Shown: positions 15,479-23,631 of the stretch, piece after piece
Position numbering within the stretch: the first letter of the stretch is position 1
Layout: each line of letters starts with the position of its first letter
Assembly (NCBI RefSeq): GCF_030846195.1
Contig: NZ_JAVCWH010000009.1
Span: 1-64,000 of the forward strand
DNA: 64,000 bases
Source: Paracoccus yibinensis
GTDB taxonomy: Bacteria > Pseudomonadota > Alphaproteobacteria > Rhodobacterales > Rhodobacteraceae
Reading direction: 5' to 3'
The notes under the pieces: generated by a model
Databases searched by the model: none
The model's input: only the letters and a program-made list of their open reading frames with translations
What the model was told of the DNA's origin: nothing
Program-made: the position numbers and the translations under genes

Positions 15479-17292
15479 GGAGCCACCTGCGCAATCGAGG
15501 TTAGCAGATCCGCTGTATCCACATCGCCGATCAGTCGGCTGCCCTGTGCCTCGGCCCCGGCAGCATCGACGAAGATCATGGTGGGGGGACCAGAAGCGGC
15601 GAGGGTCTTCATCACCGCCTGCGCCTCGGCATTGAAGTCGCTCACATCGACCTTGATGAGGGCCAGATCGCTGAGCGCGGCTGCCACCTCATGGTCCGAC
15701 ATGGGCCCTCGCTCGATCGAGCGGCAGGTCACACACCAGTCGGCGGTGACGTAGATCAGGGCGGGCTGTGTTCCATCCAGAGCAGTTTCCAAGGCCGTCC
15801 GGCTCGTCACGGTCTGGAACGGCACGGGTTCGGCGAGTGCTTGTGTCGTGCGTCCGGCCAGGGGTGCCAGGGGACGGGTCGGATCATCGGCACCCAAGGC
15901 GGCGCCGATGCCCTGGATCAGGCCGGCAAAAACCAGCAGCAGCCCGGTTCCGGCAGCGACGCGCATGGTGCGCGGCGCGCTTGGCGACAGACGGTCCAGG
16001 GCGCCCAAGGCCACGCCGCAGCCGGTCAGCAGCACCGACCACAGGAGCAGGATGATGGGTCCAGGCAGAATGCGTCCTGCCAGCCAGATGGCCATGGCGA
16101 GAAAGACGATACCGAAGGCCATCTTCACCCGCTCCATCCAGGCGCCACGGCGAGGCAGGATCTGCGGGCCGAAGACGCCCACGGCCAGCAGCGGCACGCC
16201 CTGCCCAAGGCCCAGGGCGAACAGCGCCGCCGCGCCCAAGGCCACATCCCCGGTCTGGGCAATATAGATGAGCGCTCCGGCCAGCGGCGCGGTCACGCAC
16301 GGCCCCACGATCAGCGCCGAGCCGAAGCCAAGCACTGCCGCGCCGCCCAAGGAGCCTGTTGCACCCGTTCCCCGCGACAGCCGCGCCTGCCAGATGGCGG
16401 GCATCTGCAGTTCGAAGAGGCCGAACATCGACAACGCCAGCATCACGAAGATTGCCGCGATGACCCCGATCGCCGCTGGCGATTGCAGCACAGCCTGCAG
16501 GTTCGCGCCCGACCAGGCTGCCACGATGCCCAACAGGCCAAAGGCCGTGGCCATGGCGATTACATAAGCACCGGTGAGGGCCAGTCCGCGCCCTGCGGTC
16601 AGCCCCTGTCCCTGCCGGGTCAGCATCCCGGCCACGATCGGCACCATCGGCAGCACGCAAGGTGTCAGCGACAGCAGCAGGCCGAAGCCGAAGAAGCCTG
16701 CGAGGACCAGCAAAATGCCGCCGCGGCCTTCCAGGTCCGCGACAAGGCCACGGTCCTCCGCGATGGTCAGACCTGACTGCGGGGGTATGCTGGCGTCATC
16801 AGCCGACGAACCGGACGATTGCTCAGCACCGCCCTCGGCCTGCCAGGAGGCGAAGGGATCATCCTCGACAGCCTCCTGTGGCCGGATCGTGCCGTCGGCA
16901 TCCAGCACCGCCTGCTGAGGGGCATAGCAGATGCCGTCCTGCTGGCAGCCCTGCCAGTGTAGCACCGTCAGCCCCTGGGGATCGGGGATGGTGATGGTTA
17001 CCGGCGTTCGGTAAATCTCGTCGCGGCCCAGCCATGGGTCGTCGTAGATCTCCCCGTCGGGCAGGGTGAGGGGGAGGGAGGTGCCGTCCGGCGCCATGGC
17101 GGCAATCTTGCTGCGATAAAGGTAATAGCCCGGCTGCACGTCCCAGGAGACCTGCAGGTCCCCAGCGAGGGCGGGCGTGATCGTCAGAACGAAGGCTTCT
17201 GTCGGGTCGAGCGGGGGACCGGGCTCTGCACGTGCCGCCCCTGTCGCCATGGTCCATGCGGTGAGTGCCGCCAAGAGGATTCGTATCATCAT
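15475..17292 (-). CDS. dsbD: DsbD/ScsB-type thiol:disulfide interchange protein
   Basis: This 605-aa protein has a signal peptide, an N-terminal DsbD-alpha immunoglobulin-like domain with a Cys pair in GCQQDGICY, eight or so membrane segments (about 190-450) with the paired cysteines in LTPCVLPMVPI and VGPCVTAPLAG, and a C-terminal thioredoxin domain with WCVTCRSIE. It carries electrons from cytoplasmic thioredoxin to periplasmic thiol proteins. It is the first gene of the operon dsbD-tlpA-ldt-dsbA-ldt. A TTAAGC-N5-TTAAGC box lies 25 bp upstream, between it and the divergent two-component system. No clear ribosome site precedes the start; MIRILL is an equal alternative to MMIRILL. Confidence 0.9.
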   Translation of the reverse strand: MMIRILLAALTAWTMATGAARAEPGPPLDPTEAFVLTITPALAGDLQVSWDVQPGYYLYRSKIAAMAPDGTSLPLTLPDGEIYDDPWLGRDEIYRTPVTITIPDPQGLTVLHWQGCQQDGICYAPQQAVLDADGTIRPQEAVEDDPFASWQAEGGAEQSSGSSADDASIPPQSGLTIAEDRGLVADLEGRGGILLVLAGFFGFGLLLSLTPCVLPMVPIVAGMLTRQGQGLTAGRGLALTGAYVIAMATAFGLLGIVAAWSGANLQAVLQSPAAIGVIAAIFVMLALSMFGLFELQMPAIWQARLSRGTGATGSLGGAAVLGFGSALIVGPCVTAPLAGALIYIAQTGDVALGAAALFALGLGQGVPLLAVGVFGPQILPRRGAWMERVKMAFGIVFLAMAIWLAGRILPGPIILLLWSVLLTGCGVALGALDRLSPSAPRTMRVAAGTGLLLVFAGLIQGIGAALGADDPTRPLAPLAGRTTQALAEPVPFQTVTSRTALETALDGTQPALIYVTADWCVTCRSIERGPMSDHEVAAALSDLALIKVDVSDFNAEAQAVMKTLAASGPPTMIFVDAAGAEAQGSRLIGDVDTADLLTSIAQVAP

Positions 17293-17316
17293 GGTGTTGC
17301 GGCTAAGGAGGTCAGC

Positions 17317-17333
17317 TTAAGCCAGTCTTAAGC
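17317..17333. promoter_or_regulatory. Direct-repeat response-regulator box (copy 1)
   Basis: TTAAGC repeats at 17317-17322 and 17328-17333, an 11-bp period that puts both half-sites on one face of the helix, as for OmpR/PhoB-family regulators. It sits between divergent dsbD and the response-regulator gene. The same arrangement recurs at 19400-19416. Confidence 0.65.
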
Positions 17334-17370
17334 TTGCCCCGCCACACCCGGCCTCGAGGAACAGGAAAGG

Positions 17371-18051
17371 ATGCCCATGCGGCTCTTGATCGTGGAAGAT
17401 GACCCGGTGCTGTCCGAGGGCCTGGTGGTTGGCCTCGGCCTGTCGGGTTTTACCGTTGATGCTGTCGCGACACTTGCCGATGCGCGCGAAGCCCTGGCCC
17501 ATAGCGAATTCGCTGGCATGGTGCTCGACATCATGCTGCCCGATGGCATGGGCACCGACCTCTTGGCCGAGATGCGGGCAGGCGGGAACATGCTGCCGGT
17601 GTTGCTGCTGACGGCGCGGGACCAGGTGCGCGACCGGGTCGCCGGGTTGGACACGGGTGCTGACGATTACCTGGGAAAGCCCTTCGACCTCGATGAACTG
17701 GCCGCACGGATCCGCGCGATGCTGCGCCGGCAGGGCGGCCGCGCCACACCCGTCCTCAACTGGAACGGGCTGGAACTGGACCCGGCCGCGATGACGGTGA
17801 CACGAGATGGCCAGCTCCTGCGCCTGTCGCGGCGCGAGTTCGCCATCCTGCATGCCCTGGCAGAGCGTCCGGGGCGCATCCTCTCCCGCGCGCAACTCGA
17901 AGAACGGCTCTATGGCTGGCAGGAAGACGTCGAAAGCAACACGGTCGAGGTGCATATCCATCACTTGCGCGCCAAGCTCGGCCGCGAGGTGATCGAGACG
18001 GTGCGCGGTCTGGGTTACTGCATGCCGGTGTCTGGAACGAAGGCAGACTGA
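17371..18051 (+). CDS. OmpR-family response regulator
   Basis: The product is 226 aa. The receiver domain has acidic Asp10-Asp11, phosphoacceptor Asp53 in MVLDIMLPDG and Lys in LGKPFDLDEL. The C-terminal winged helix shows LSRREFAIL and NTVEVHIHHLRAKLG. Either the ATG at 17371 or that at 17377 could be used, both behind AGGAAAGG. It shares one base with the sensor kinase start. The flanking TTAAGC boxes suggest it controls itself, the divergent dsbD operon and the dsbA gene after the kinase. The signal is probably periplasmic metal or thiol stress (inference). Confidence 0.9.
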   Translation: MPMRLLIVEDDPVLSEGLVVGLGLSGFTVDAVATLADAREALAHSEFAGMVLDIMLPDGMGTDLLAEMRAGGNMLPVLLLTARDQVRDRVAGLDTGADDYLGKPFDLDELAARIRAMLRRQGGRATPVLNWNGLELDPAAMTVTRDGQLLRLSRREFAILHALAERPGRILSRAQLEERLYGWQEDVESNTVEVHIHHLRAKLGREVIETVRGLGYCMPVSGTKAD

Positions 18052-19403
18052 TGTCGATCCGTCTTCGCCTCATCCTGATCCTGACGTTGGCCACCACTGC
18101 GGTCTGGCTGTCGGCGGTCCTCTGGATCAACATCTCGACCCGCGCTCAGGTCGAGCGTGTGCTGGATGCCCGCCTGTCCGAGGCAGCCAATATGGTCAGC
18201 TCGCTCATGGCCGACCGCCGGATTGCGCTGAACGACGCCGCAGCCGGGGCCACGATCGCCCTGCCAAGCGACGGCGGATACTCGCGCCAGCTGTCCTGCC
18301 AGATCTGGTCGCTGCAGGGCGACCTTCTGGGCGCGTCCTCGGGCGCGCCGGATGCAAGGCTTTCCGACGACGAGGGCTTTGCCACCACCCAGATCGACGG
18401 CGAGCCGTGGCGGGTCTTCACCGTGCTCAATCCCGACGTGGGGGTCCGCGTCATGGTCGGCGACCGGATGGAGGTGCGTGACCGTCTGGTGAGCGACGTG
18501 GTGCAAGGGCTTCTCTGGCCGCTGGCGGTGATCTTTCCCGCACTTGCCCTGCTGATCTGGATCAGCGTCGGGCGCGGCCTTGCACCGCTGGCGCATCTGG
18601 AAAGCGCCCTGCGCCAACGCCAGCCCGACGATTTGCGCCCCTTGCCGGAAGGCCGGGATCCGCGGGAGATCCGCCCCGTCCGCCGGGCGCTGAACAGCCT
18701 GTTCCATCGTCTCGAGAATGTCCGGCGCTCTGAGCGGGACTTCACCGCCTTTGCGGCCCATGAGCTGAAGACCCCTTTGGCCGGGTTGCGCACCCATGCG
18801 CAGATTGCCCGAATGGCCGTCGACCCGGCGGTGCGCGACCGTGCTCTGGCTTCCATCGCCACCTCGGTGGATCGCACCGACCGGATGGTGCGCCAGCTTC
18901 TGGACCTGACGGCCATTGATCAGGACGCGACGTCGGTCGAGCGTCTGGACATGGCGGAGTTGCTTGCCGATGTTGCCGATCAAGCCAAGGATCAGGCCGA
19001 TGTCCGCCAGGTACGCCTGCTGATCGAGGCTGACAATCTTCCCCCGCTTTATGCGTCCCGCATCCTGGTTCACAGCGCCCTGCGCAATCTGGTCGAGAAC
19101 GCGATCCAGCATTCCCCCGCCGGTGGGGTCGTCCGCCTGATCGCGACCTGCGACGGATCATCTGTGACCGTCCAGGTTCGCGACCAGGGACCCGGCATCC
19201 GGCCCGAGGACCGCGACCGCGTCACCGATCGGTTCTGGCGCGGTCCGGGCCGCGAGGTTCATGGCAGCGGCCTGGGACTTGCCATCGTTGCCGCCGCCGT
19301 TCAGCGCATGGGCGGACATCTGGAGGTGGGTAAAGGAACAGGAGGACAGCAGATGTCGATTGCCCTCCCGCTGTCGGATCTCGACGAAAGGTCCTGTTCT
19401 TAA
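18051..19403 (+). CDS. Sensor histidine kinase
   Basis: This 450-aa membrane kinase has a first transmembrane helix at residues of about 8-28, a periplasmic loop of about 120 residues, a second helix at about 153-173 and a HAMP-like linker. Phosphoacceptor His237 is in AAHELKTPLAG, with N box NLVENAIQHSP, DQGPGI and GSGLGLAI. It is of the QseC/TctE type. The loop has a single Cys and few His/Met residues, so it lacks the His/Met-rich sensor of CusS. Its stop overlaps a TTAAGC box. Confidence 0.9.
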   Translation: MSIRLRLILILTLATTAVWLSAVLWINISTRAQVERVLDARLSEAANMVSSLMADRRIALNDAAAGATIALPSDGGYSRQLSCQIWSLQGDLLGASSGAPDARLSDDEGFATTQIDGEPWRVFTVLNPDVGVRVMVGDRMEVRDRLVSDVVQGLLWPLAVIFPALALLIWISVGRGLAPLAHLESALRQRQPDDLRPLPEGRDPREIRPVRRALNSLFHRLENVRRSERDFTAFAAHELKTPLAGLRTHAQIARMAVDPAVRDRALASIATSVDRTDRMVRQLLDLTAIDQDATSVERLDMAELLADVADQAKDQADVRQVRLLIEADNLPPLYASRILVHSALRNLVENAIQHSPAGGVVRLIATCDGSSVTVQVRDQGPGIRPEDRDRVTDRFWRGPGREVHGSGLGLAIVAAAVQRMGGHLEVGKGTGGQQMSIALPLSDLDERSCS

Positions 19404-19416
19404 GCTCCCCTTAAGC
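19400..19416. promoter_or_regulatory. Direct-repeat response-regulator box (copy 2)
   Basis: TTAAGC at 19400-19405 and 19411-19416, with the same 11-bp period as the box upstream of dsbD. It overlaps the kinase stop and lies about 67 bp before the dsbA-like gene at 19483, suggesting a separate regulated promoter. Confidence 0.65.
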
Positions 19417-19482
19417 TTGGGGATCCAACCACCTTCCATGACGTGGCGCACCACATGGCGCCGTTTGGTTCAAGGATGATGC

Positions 19483-20097
19483 ATGCACCGTCGAAACTTC
19501 CTCGTTGCCAGCACCGGTTTGCTGGTCTTGCCCACCGTCGCGCTTGCGCAACGGAACAATCCCATGCCCGAGGATCTGCGGAAGGCGCTCGAGCGTGATC
19601 CCACGGCGCCCGTCCTCGGAAATCCCAACGGCGACGTGACGCTGACCGAGTTCTTCGACTACAACTGCCCCTTCTGCCGCGAGATGGTCGACCCGATCCA
19701 TCGCCTGATCCTGTCCGATCCGAACCTGCGGGTGGTCTTCCGCGAATGGCCGGTGTTCGGGCCGGACTCCGAGGACGCTGCTCGCGTCTCTCTCGCATCG
19801 CTGTCCCAAGGCCGCTACTGGCAGATGCACAAGGCCCTGTTCTCGATCAAGGGCAAGGCCAATGCCGATACCGCCCGGCAGGCGGCTGCAAAGGCTGGCG
19901 TTGACTGGGCCCGCCTGGAGCAGGACATCCAGTCCGAACGCGTGGAGCGCCACATCACCTACAGCTTCCTCTTGGCTGAACACATGGGCCTGATGGGCAC
20001 GCCCTCCTTCATCGCGGGCGACGAGGGCGCCTTTGGGAAATATAGCCTGGACGACCTGAAGGGTCTGGTCCGGCGAGCACGGGAAACGATGGGGTAA
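19483..20097 (+). CDS. DsbA-family periplasmic thioredoxin (CPFC)
   Basis: This 204-aa secreted protein (leader HRRNFLVASTGLLVLP, cut near ALA-Q) has the active site FFDYNCPFCREM near residue 66 and the cis-Pro loop GTPSFIAG near 170. It resembles the 13291 product (same DPTAPVLGNP-like lead-in before the active site) but is a distinct copy. It stands alone behind the second TTAAGC box, downstream of the two-component system, so it is probably a regulon member. Role: thiol oxidation, isomerisation or protection in the periplasm. Confidence 0.88.
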   Translation: MHRRNFLVASTGLLVLPTVALAQRNNPMPEDLRKALERDPTAPVLGNPNGDVTLTEFFDYNCPFCREMVDPIHRLILSDPNLRVVFREWPVFGPDSEDAARVSLASLSQGRYWQMHKALFSIKGKANADTARQAAAKAGVDWARLEQDIQSERVERHITYSFLLAEHMGLMGTPSFIAGDEGAFGKYSLDDLKGLVRRARETMG

Positions 20098-20177
20098 TCC
20101 TGAGACGCACAGATCAGCCGCGCATCTCTATAAGACCGGTCAATGAGAAGAAATCACAGCAGAGATGTGGGGACTGA

Positions 20178-20702
20178 ATGAAGGTGCTGTTGGGCAGACG
20201 GCAATTTGCATTGTCTGGGCTGATCATGCTGGCCGCCTGCGCAGCACCTCTAAGCCGGCCGACCTTCAAGAAATACGCAGGCCCGCCGGTGACGGAAGTG
20301 AGAGTCTACAAAGCGCAACGACGCCTGCAGTTGCTCAGTGGGGACACCGTTCTGAAGTCCTACCAGGTCGGCCTTGGCAACGAGCCGATTGGTCACAAGC
20401 AATTCGAGGGGGACGGCAAGACGCCCGAAGGACTTTATTACCTTGACCGCTTCAACCCTCGAAGCAGCTATCATCTGTCTATTGGTATTTCCTATCCTGA
20501 TAAGTGGGACAAAGCCCATGCCGCCGCCAGCAACCAAGATCCGGGCGGCGATATCATGATCCATGGCAGGGGACCGGACGGAAACAGGCTTGCGCCGCAA
20601 AACCGCGATTGGACCGCAGGATGCATTGCCGTCACGGACGACGAAATAGAAGACATCTATGCGATGCTTCAGCCGGGCACCCCCATAAGGATATTGCCCT
20701 GA
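20178..20702 (+). CDS. L,D-transpeptidase lipoprotein, type C
   Basis: This 174-aa lipoprotein (lipobox LAAC near residue 19) is a compact YkuD domain. Active-site His is in MIHGRGPDG and the nucleophile in WTAGCIAVTDDEI. The position after GCI is Ala instead of Arg. It is closely related to the copies at 23057 and 41848, sharing the stretches HKQFEGDGKTPEGLY and SIGISYP. It lies between two DsbA-like genes on the same strand, with 80 and 161 bp gaps. Confidence 0.87.
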   Translation: MKVLLGRRQFALSGLIMLAACAAPLSRPTFKKYAGPPVTEVRVYKAQRRLQLLSGDTVLKSYQVGLGNEPIGHKQFEGDGKTPEGLYYLDRFNPRSSYHLSIGISYPDKWDKAHAAASNQDPGGDIMIHGRGPDGNRLAPQNRDWTAGCIAVTDDEIEDIYAMLQPGTPIRILP

Positions 20703-20863
20703 GATCGACTATCATAAGGCTGCAATAGTCTGGGGGTGGCGTTGCCCGTCAATATCGGACGTATGGCGCGGCGGCCGACAAAAGAGGGCGCCCGCGGACG
20801 GCCTGAGACTGCCAAAAGACCCGTTGAATTGAACCAGCGAACACATGAGCAATAAAGGGTCCC

Positions 20864-21619
20864 ATGGCAAACCGCCGACAACTTCTCGTCCTAGCTGGCG
20901 GACTGGCTGTCTGGGTCGGAGCGTTTCGTCTTGTCCCGCAGATAGCTGCCCAACTTGATGGATTTGAGTTCAGCCCGCTGCAGCAGGTTCCGGGCTTTCG
21001 CACCCTCTCATCCTCCGCCAGAACAAGTTCGCCAGGGAGCGGAAGCTTCGACTTCATGTCAGGACTTATGCCTGTCGAGCCTCTGCCAGCGGGACTGATG
21101 CAGCAGGTCAAAGCTGCGCCTGAAAGGTACTTGTTCAAAGCTATGGATGTCGGCAGGAGTACTACCCCCGTGGCATACTTCTTCGACTACTACTGCCCTT
21201 ATTGCCGCGTGCTCTCAGCCCATCTGACGGAGCTTGCCGCTGCTTCGGAAATCGTCGTGACGCGTCAGCATTGGCCGATCTTCGGGGAAGCCTCCCTAGT
21301 GGCCGCCCGAGCCTCGCTGGCAGCAGAGATGCAGGGCGATACTGACAAGCTACACAGCAGGCTGCTGCGAACTCCAGGGCAGGTGACGCCGCAGTTCTTG
21401 CGTCGCATCGCGGAAGATGTAGGCCTGTCCTGGTCCTGGATGGAGCAGGACATGCAGGCAGATGCCGTCACGGCCTCGCTGGACCGCGCGCGCGCGCTTG
21501 CGCGACTTTTTTCCTTTGTCGGCACACCGAGCCTCGTGGTCGGTAGGACTGTTGCGGAGGGAGAAATATCACAGTCCCGCCTGCGCGACCTTGCCCGGCT
21601 GGAGCGTTCCGGACGCTAA
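20864..21619 (+). CDS. DsbA-family thioredoxin (CPYC), long N-terminus
   Basis: This 251-aa protein has a signal anchor at the N-terminus, then about 80 residues of linker (unusual for DsbA), then FFDYYCPYCRVL and a cis-Pro loop GTPSLVVGRTV. It is a paralogue of the 37972 product: both have the long linker, HWPIFGEAS/ELPIFGPAS and the RALA(R/D)LF helix. The start at 20864 has only a weak GGG upstream. Expression may follow from the 19483/20178 run or from its own promoter in the 161-bp gap. Confidence 0.85.
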   Translation: MANRRQLLVLAGGLAVWVGAFRLVPQIAAQLDGFEFSPLQQVPGFRTLSSSARTSSPGSGSFDFMSGLMPVEPLPAGLMQQVKAAPERYLFKAMDVGRSTTPVAYFFDYYCPYCRVLSAHLTELAAASEIVVTRQHWPIFGEASLVAARASLAAEMQGDTDKLHSRLLRTPGQVTPQFLRRIAEDVGLSWSWMEQDMQADAVTASLDRARALARLFSFVGTPSLVVGRTVAEGEISQSRLRDLARLERSGR

Positions 21620-21957
21620 CGCTTGAAAGACCTGGCAGCAGGCTTGGCAAAAGGGCGCATCACATGCTCCTCGAAACTATCGTGTGATGCGTTCCAGATT
21701 GGAATGTGCCACTCATTGTTGAGCACAGAAAGTCGCATTTCAGGATAGCGCGTCCCCCGGTAGCCACTACCTATAGTGATAATGAAGATTATGAAGTTTT
21801 ATCAGTATCTTGAATGATTTTCATGTTCCGATACCAAGCCAGCCTCTTGCACGCGGCTCAGTATGATCTGTCCGGGTACGGCGGGATCAACTCGTTAAGT
21901 CGCGCTAAGCCACCAGGAGTTGTCACGGCTTTGAGTTGCCCGCTAACCTTCTCTAGG
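21620..21957. other. Intergenic stretch with a possible gene remnant
   Basis: On the minus strand an open frame without a convincing start runs from about 21800 to a TAG directly after the dsbA-like gene and ends EEHVMRPFAKPAARSFKR. It reads like a protein C-terminus, but I do not recognise it. The rest of the stretch shows nothing. No terminator with a U-run was seen. Confidence 0.3.
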
Positions 21958-22275
21958 TCACTCGCGTCTGAAATCCTCAGCGACCCGGCCGATCTGGTGC
22001 ATGCGCTCATGCAGGACTGTCACAATGCCGATGTCGCCATTGGACAATCGGCACCAGTAGACGAAGTGGTGCTCGTAGCGGAAGAAGAAGCCGTTCACGC
22101 CGAACTCGGCCGGGATCGGGCGTGAGGCAACCCCATGAGCCTCGATCCGCTCGAACGCTTCGAAAAGCCCAACGAGATAATCATCGGCTGGCGGTTCGCC
22201 CCAGCGTTCACGGGTATAGCGATAGATGTCGTCCAACCGCAGTGATGCGGCCTCTTGAATGCGAACAGCGGCCAT
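21958..22275 (-). CDS. parE: ParE/RelE-family toxin
   Basis: This 105-aa protein has the ParE fold signatures: LDDIYRYTRERWGE near the N-terminus, YLVGLFEAFERI, and the C-terminal strand region VTVLHERMHQIGR. ParE toxins poison DNA gyrase. It starts 2 nt after the antitoxin stop, the usual antitoxin-first order. The length is normal. It probably stabilises the replicon or island. Confidence 0.85.
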   Translation of the reverse strand: MAAVRIQEAASLRLDDIYRYTRERWGEPPADDYLVGLFEAFERIEAHGVASRPIPAEFGVNGFFFRYEHHFVYWCRLSNGDIGIVTVLHERMHQIGRVAEDFRRE

Positions 22276-22277
22276 GA

Positions 22278-22532
22278 TCAGCCCTTGTTGCGCGCGATCA
22301 CCTCAGCTGCCGTCAGGGGTCCATAGCTGTTCTCAGGCGCGGCGAACGCCCGGGTGAGCTCGGTTTGCAAGCGCACAAAAGCTTCCGTCTCGACCCGCTC
22401 CTTGTCGCGGCGGATCAGGTCTCGGACATATTCACTGACATTCTCATAGGATCCATCCTTGCCGACATTGGTCGCAACGAAGTCACTCAGTACCGGGCCG
22501 AGCCGCACGGTCATGGTTGTGGTTTGAGCCAT
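22278..22532 (-). CDS. parD: ParD-family antitoxin
   Basis: This 84-aa protein begins with a ribbon-helix-helix segment (TMTVRLGPVLSDFV, then YENVSEYVRDLIRRD), the ParD/CopG DNA-binding form. The acidic/polar C-terminal half would wrap the toxin. It is the first gene of the pair with AAGGACC before the ATG. It should repress its own promoter, located in the 22533-22600 region. Confidence 0.85.
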   Translation of the reverse strand: MAQTTTMTVRLGPVLSDFVATNVGKDGSYENVSEYVRDLIRRDKERVETEAFVRLQTELTRAFAAPENSYGPLTAAEVIARNKG

Positions 22533-23056
22533 GGAAGGTCCTTTCTGATCACGTCTTCAATATGACCATTATTGAATACGAGGCAAGAAGTAGGTGCTTC
22601 TGGCTACTGCTTGCCTGTGTTCTAGAGGCGCAAGCGGACGCGTTGTTCAGGGGCCCCTGCTCTTCACACCAAATTCTCCTTTTACTCCCTTCGCGCTTTT
22701 CCAGACGGACGCTATCATCGGCTTCACTGCTGCTGGTCTGGTCACCACAGCATGTCCCAAATACCATTGGCGTCCGCTCAGCCATCCCCATTCGGACATT
22801 GCCGGGAAGGACTCGAAGCGGTGAGATGCGAAGCTGGGATACGTGTCGCTAAGCCGACTTTCCAATCATTCTTTGCACTTACGAAGATCGATGTGAGGAT
22901 GCGAAAAGCCAGCCCTGTAGTGAAGGCGGCCCTGTCTTCACCACCTGCATGAAACAGATGCTTCAAGAATACCGGCATTCACAAAGCAGCCGCCCTCATT
23001 CCTCGCTCATCAATCGGCAGGCTCTGAAGCTTGGAGCCTGCCATCTGTATCTGTGA
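22533..23056. other. Intergenic stretch, decayed sequence
   Basis: This is 524 bp without a supportable gene. Several short frames on both strands lack ribosome sites and family features. A 14-nt sequence ATCCCCATTCGGAC at 22784-22797 is identical to 8150-8163, with partly matching flanks, hinting at a shared dispersed remnant. The parD promoter must lie at the left end. Confidence 0.35.
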
Positions 23057-23596
23057 TCAGGCGTAAATCATGACCGGAGTGCGAAGCTGCAGCATGGCAT
23101 AAACATCTTCGATCTCGTCATCGGTGAGTGCGATACAGCCGGCCGTCCAATCCCGATTTTTGGGAGCCAGCTTTCTGCCCTCCGGACCGCGGCCATGGAA
23201 CATGATGTCGCCCCCCGCATCGCGGCCAAACTGTGCGGCATAAGCCTTGTCCTGCTCATTCGGGTAGGAAATGCCCACTGACAGATGGTATCGGCTGCGC
23301 GGGTTGAAGCGGTCCACGAAATAAAGCCCTTCAGGTGTCTTTCCATCACCCTCGAACTGCTTATGGCCGACAGGCTGATTGCCCAGGCCAAAATCATAGG
23401 ACTTCAGCACGGTCTGACCGCTGAGCAGGTGCATTCTCCGCTGCGCCTTCTGAACCACAATCTGTGTGACGGGAGGACCGAAGTAATGCTTGAACTCAGG
23501 AACATCGCCTGACCAGTTGCTCGATCCCGACCTCCCGCAGGCAGCAAGAGCGGCAATCAATCCAAGGGAAACATGGCGGCGGTTCAAGATGGACAT
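23057..23596 (-). CDS. L,D-transpeptidase lipoprotein, type C (copy 1 of a duplicate)
   Basis: The 179-aa product has lipobox ALAAC (Cys near 20) and a YkuD domain with His in MFHGRGPEG and the nucleophile in WTAGCIALTDDEI. It differs from the product at 41848 by 15 residues by my count (about 92% identity). It is the last gene of a minus-strand operon: sco, pcuAC, sco, DUF411, this gene (35 nt gap). The context points to a cell-wall enzyme made together with copper delivery proteins. Confidence 0.88.
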   Translation of the reverse strand: MSILNRRHVSLGLIAALAACGRSGSSNWSGDVPEFKHYFGPPVTQIVVQKAQRRMHLLSGQTVLKSYDFGLGNQPVGHKQFEGDGKTPEGLYFVDRFNPRSRYHLSVGISYPNEQDKAYAAQFGRDAGGDIMFHGRGPEGRKLAPKNRDWTAGCIALTDDEIEDVYAMLQLRTPVMIYA

Positions 23597-23631
23597 GGAA
23601 ACAGATTTTTCTTGAGAATGAGTGGGAAGAG

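Noticed and set aside
15691..16776. 361-codon plus-strand frame
   Set aside because: Antisense shadow of dsbD in high-GC sequence; Gln/Arg/His-rich without domains.
18015..19112. 365-codon minus-strand frame
   Set aside because: Antisense to the histidine kinase, whose H, N and G boxes are intact.
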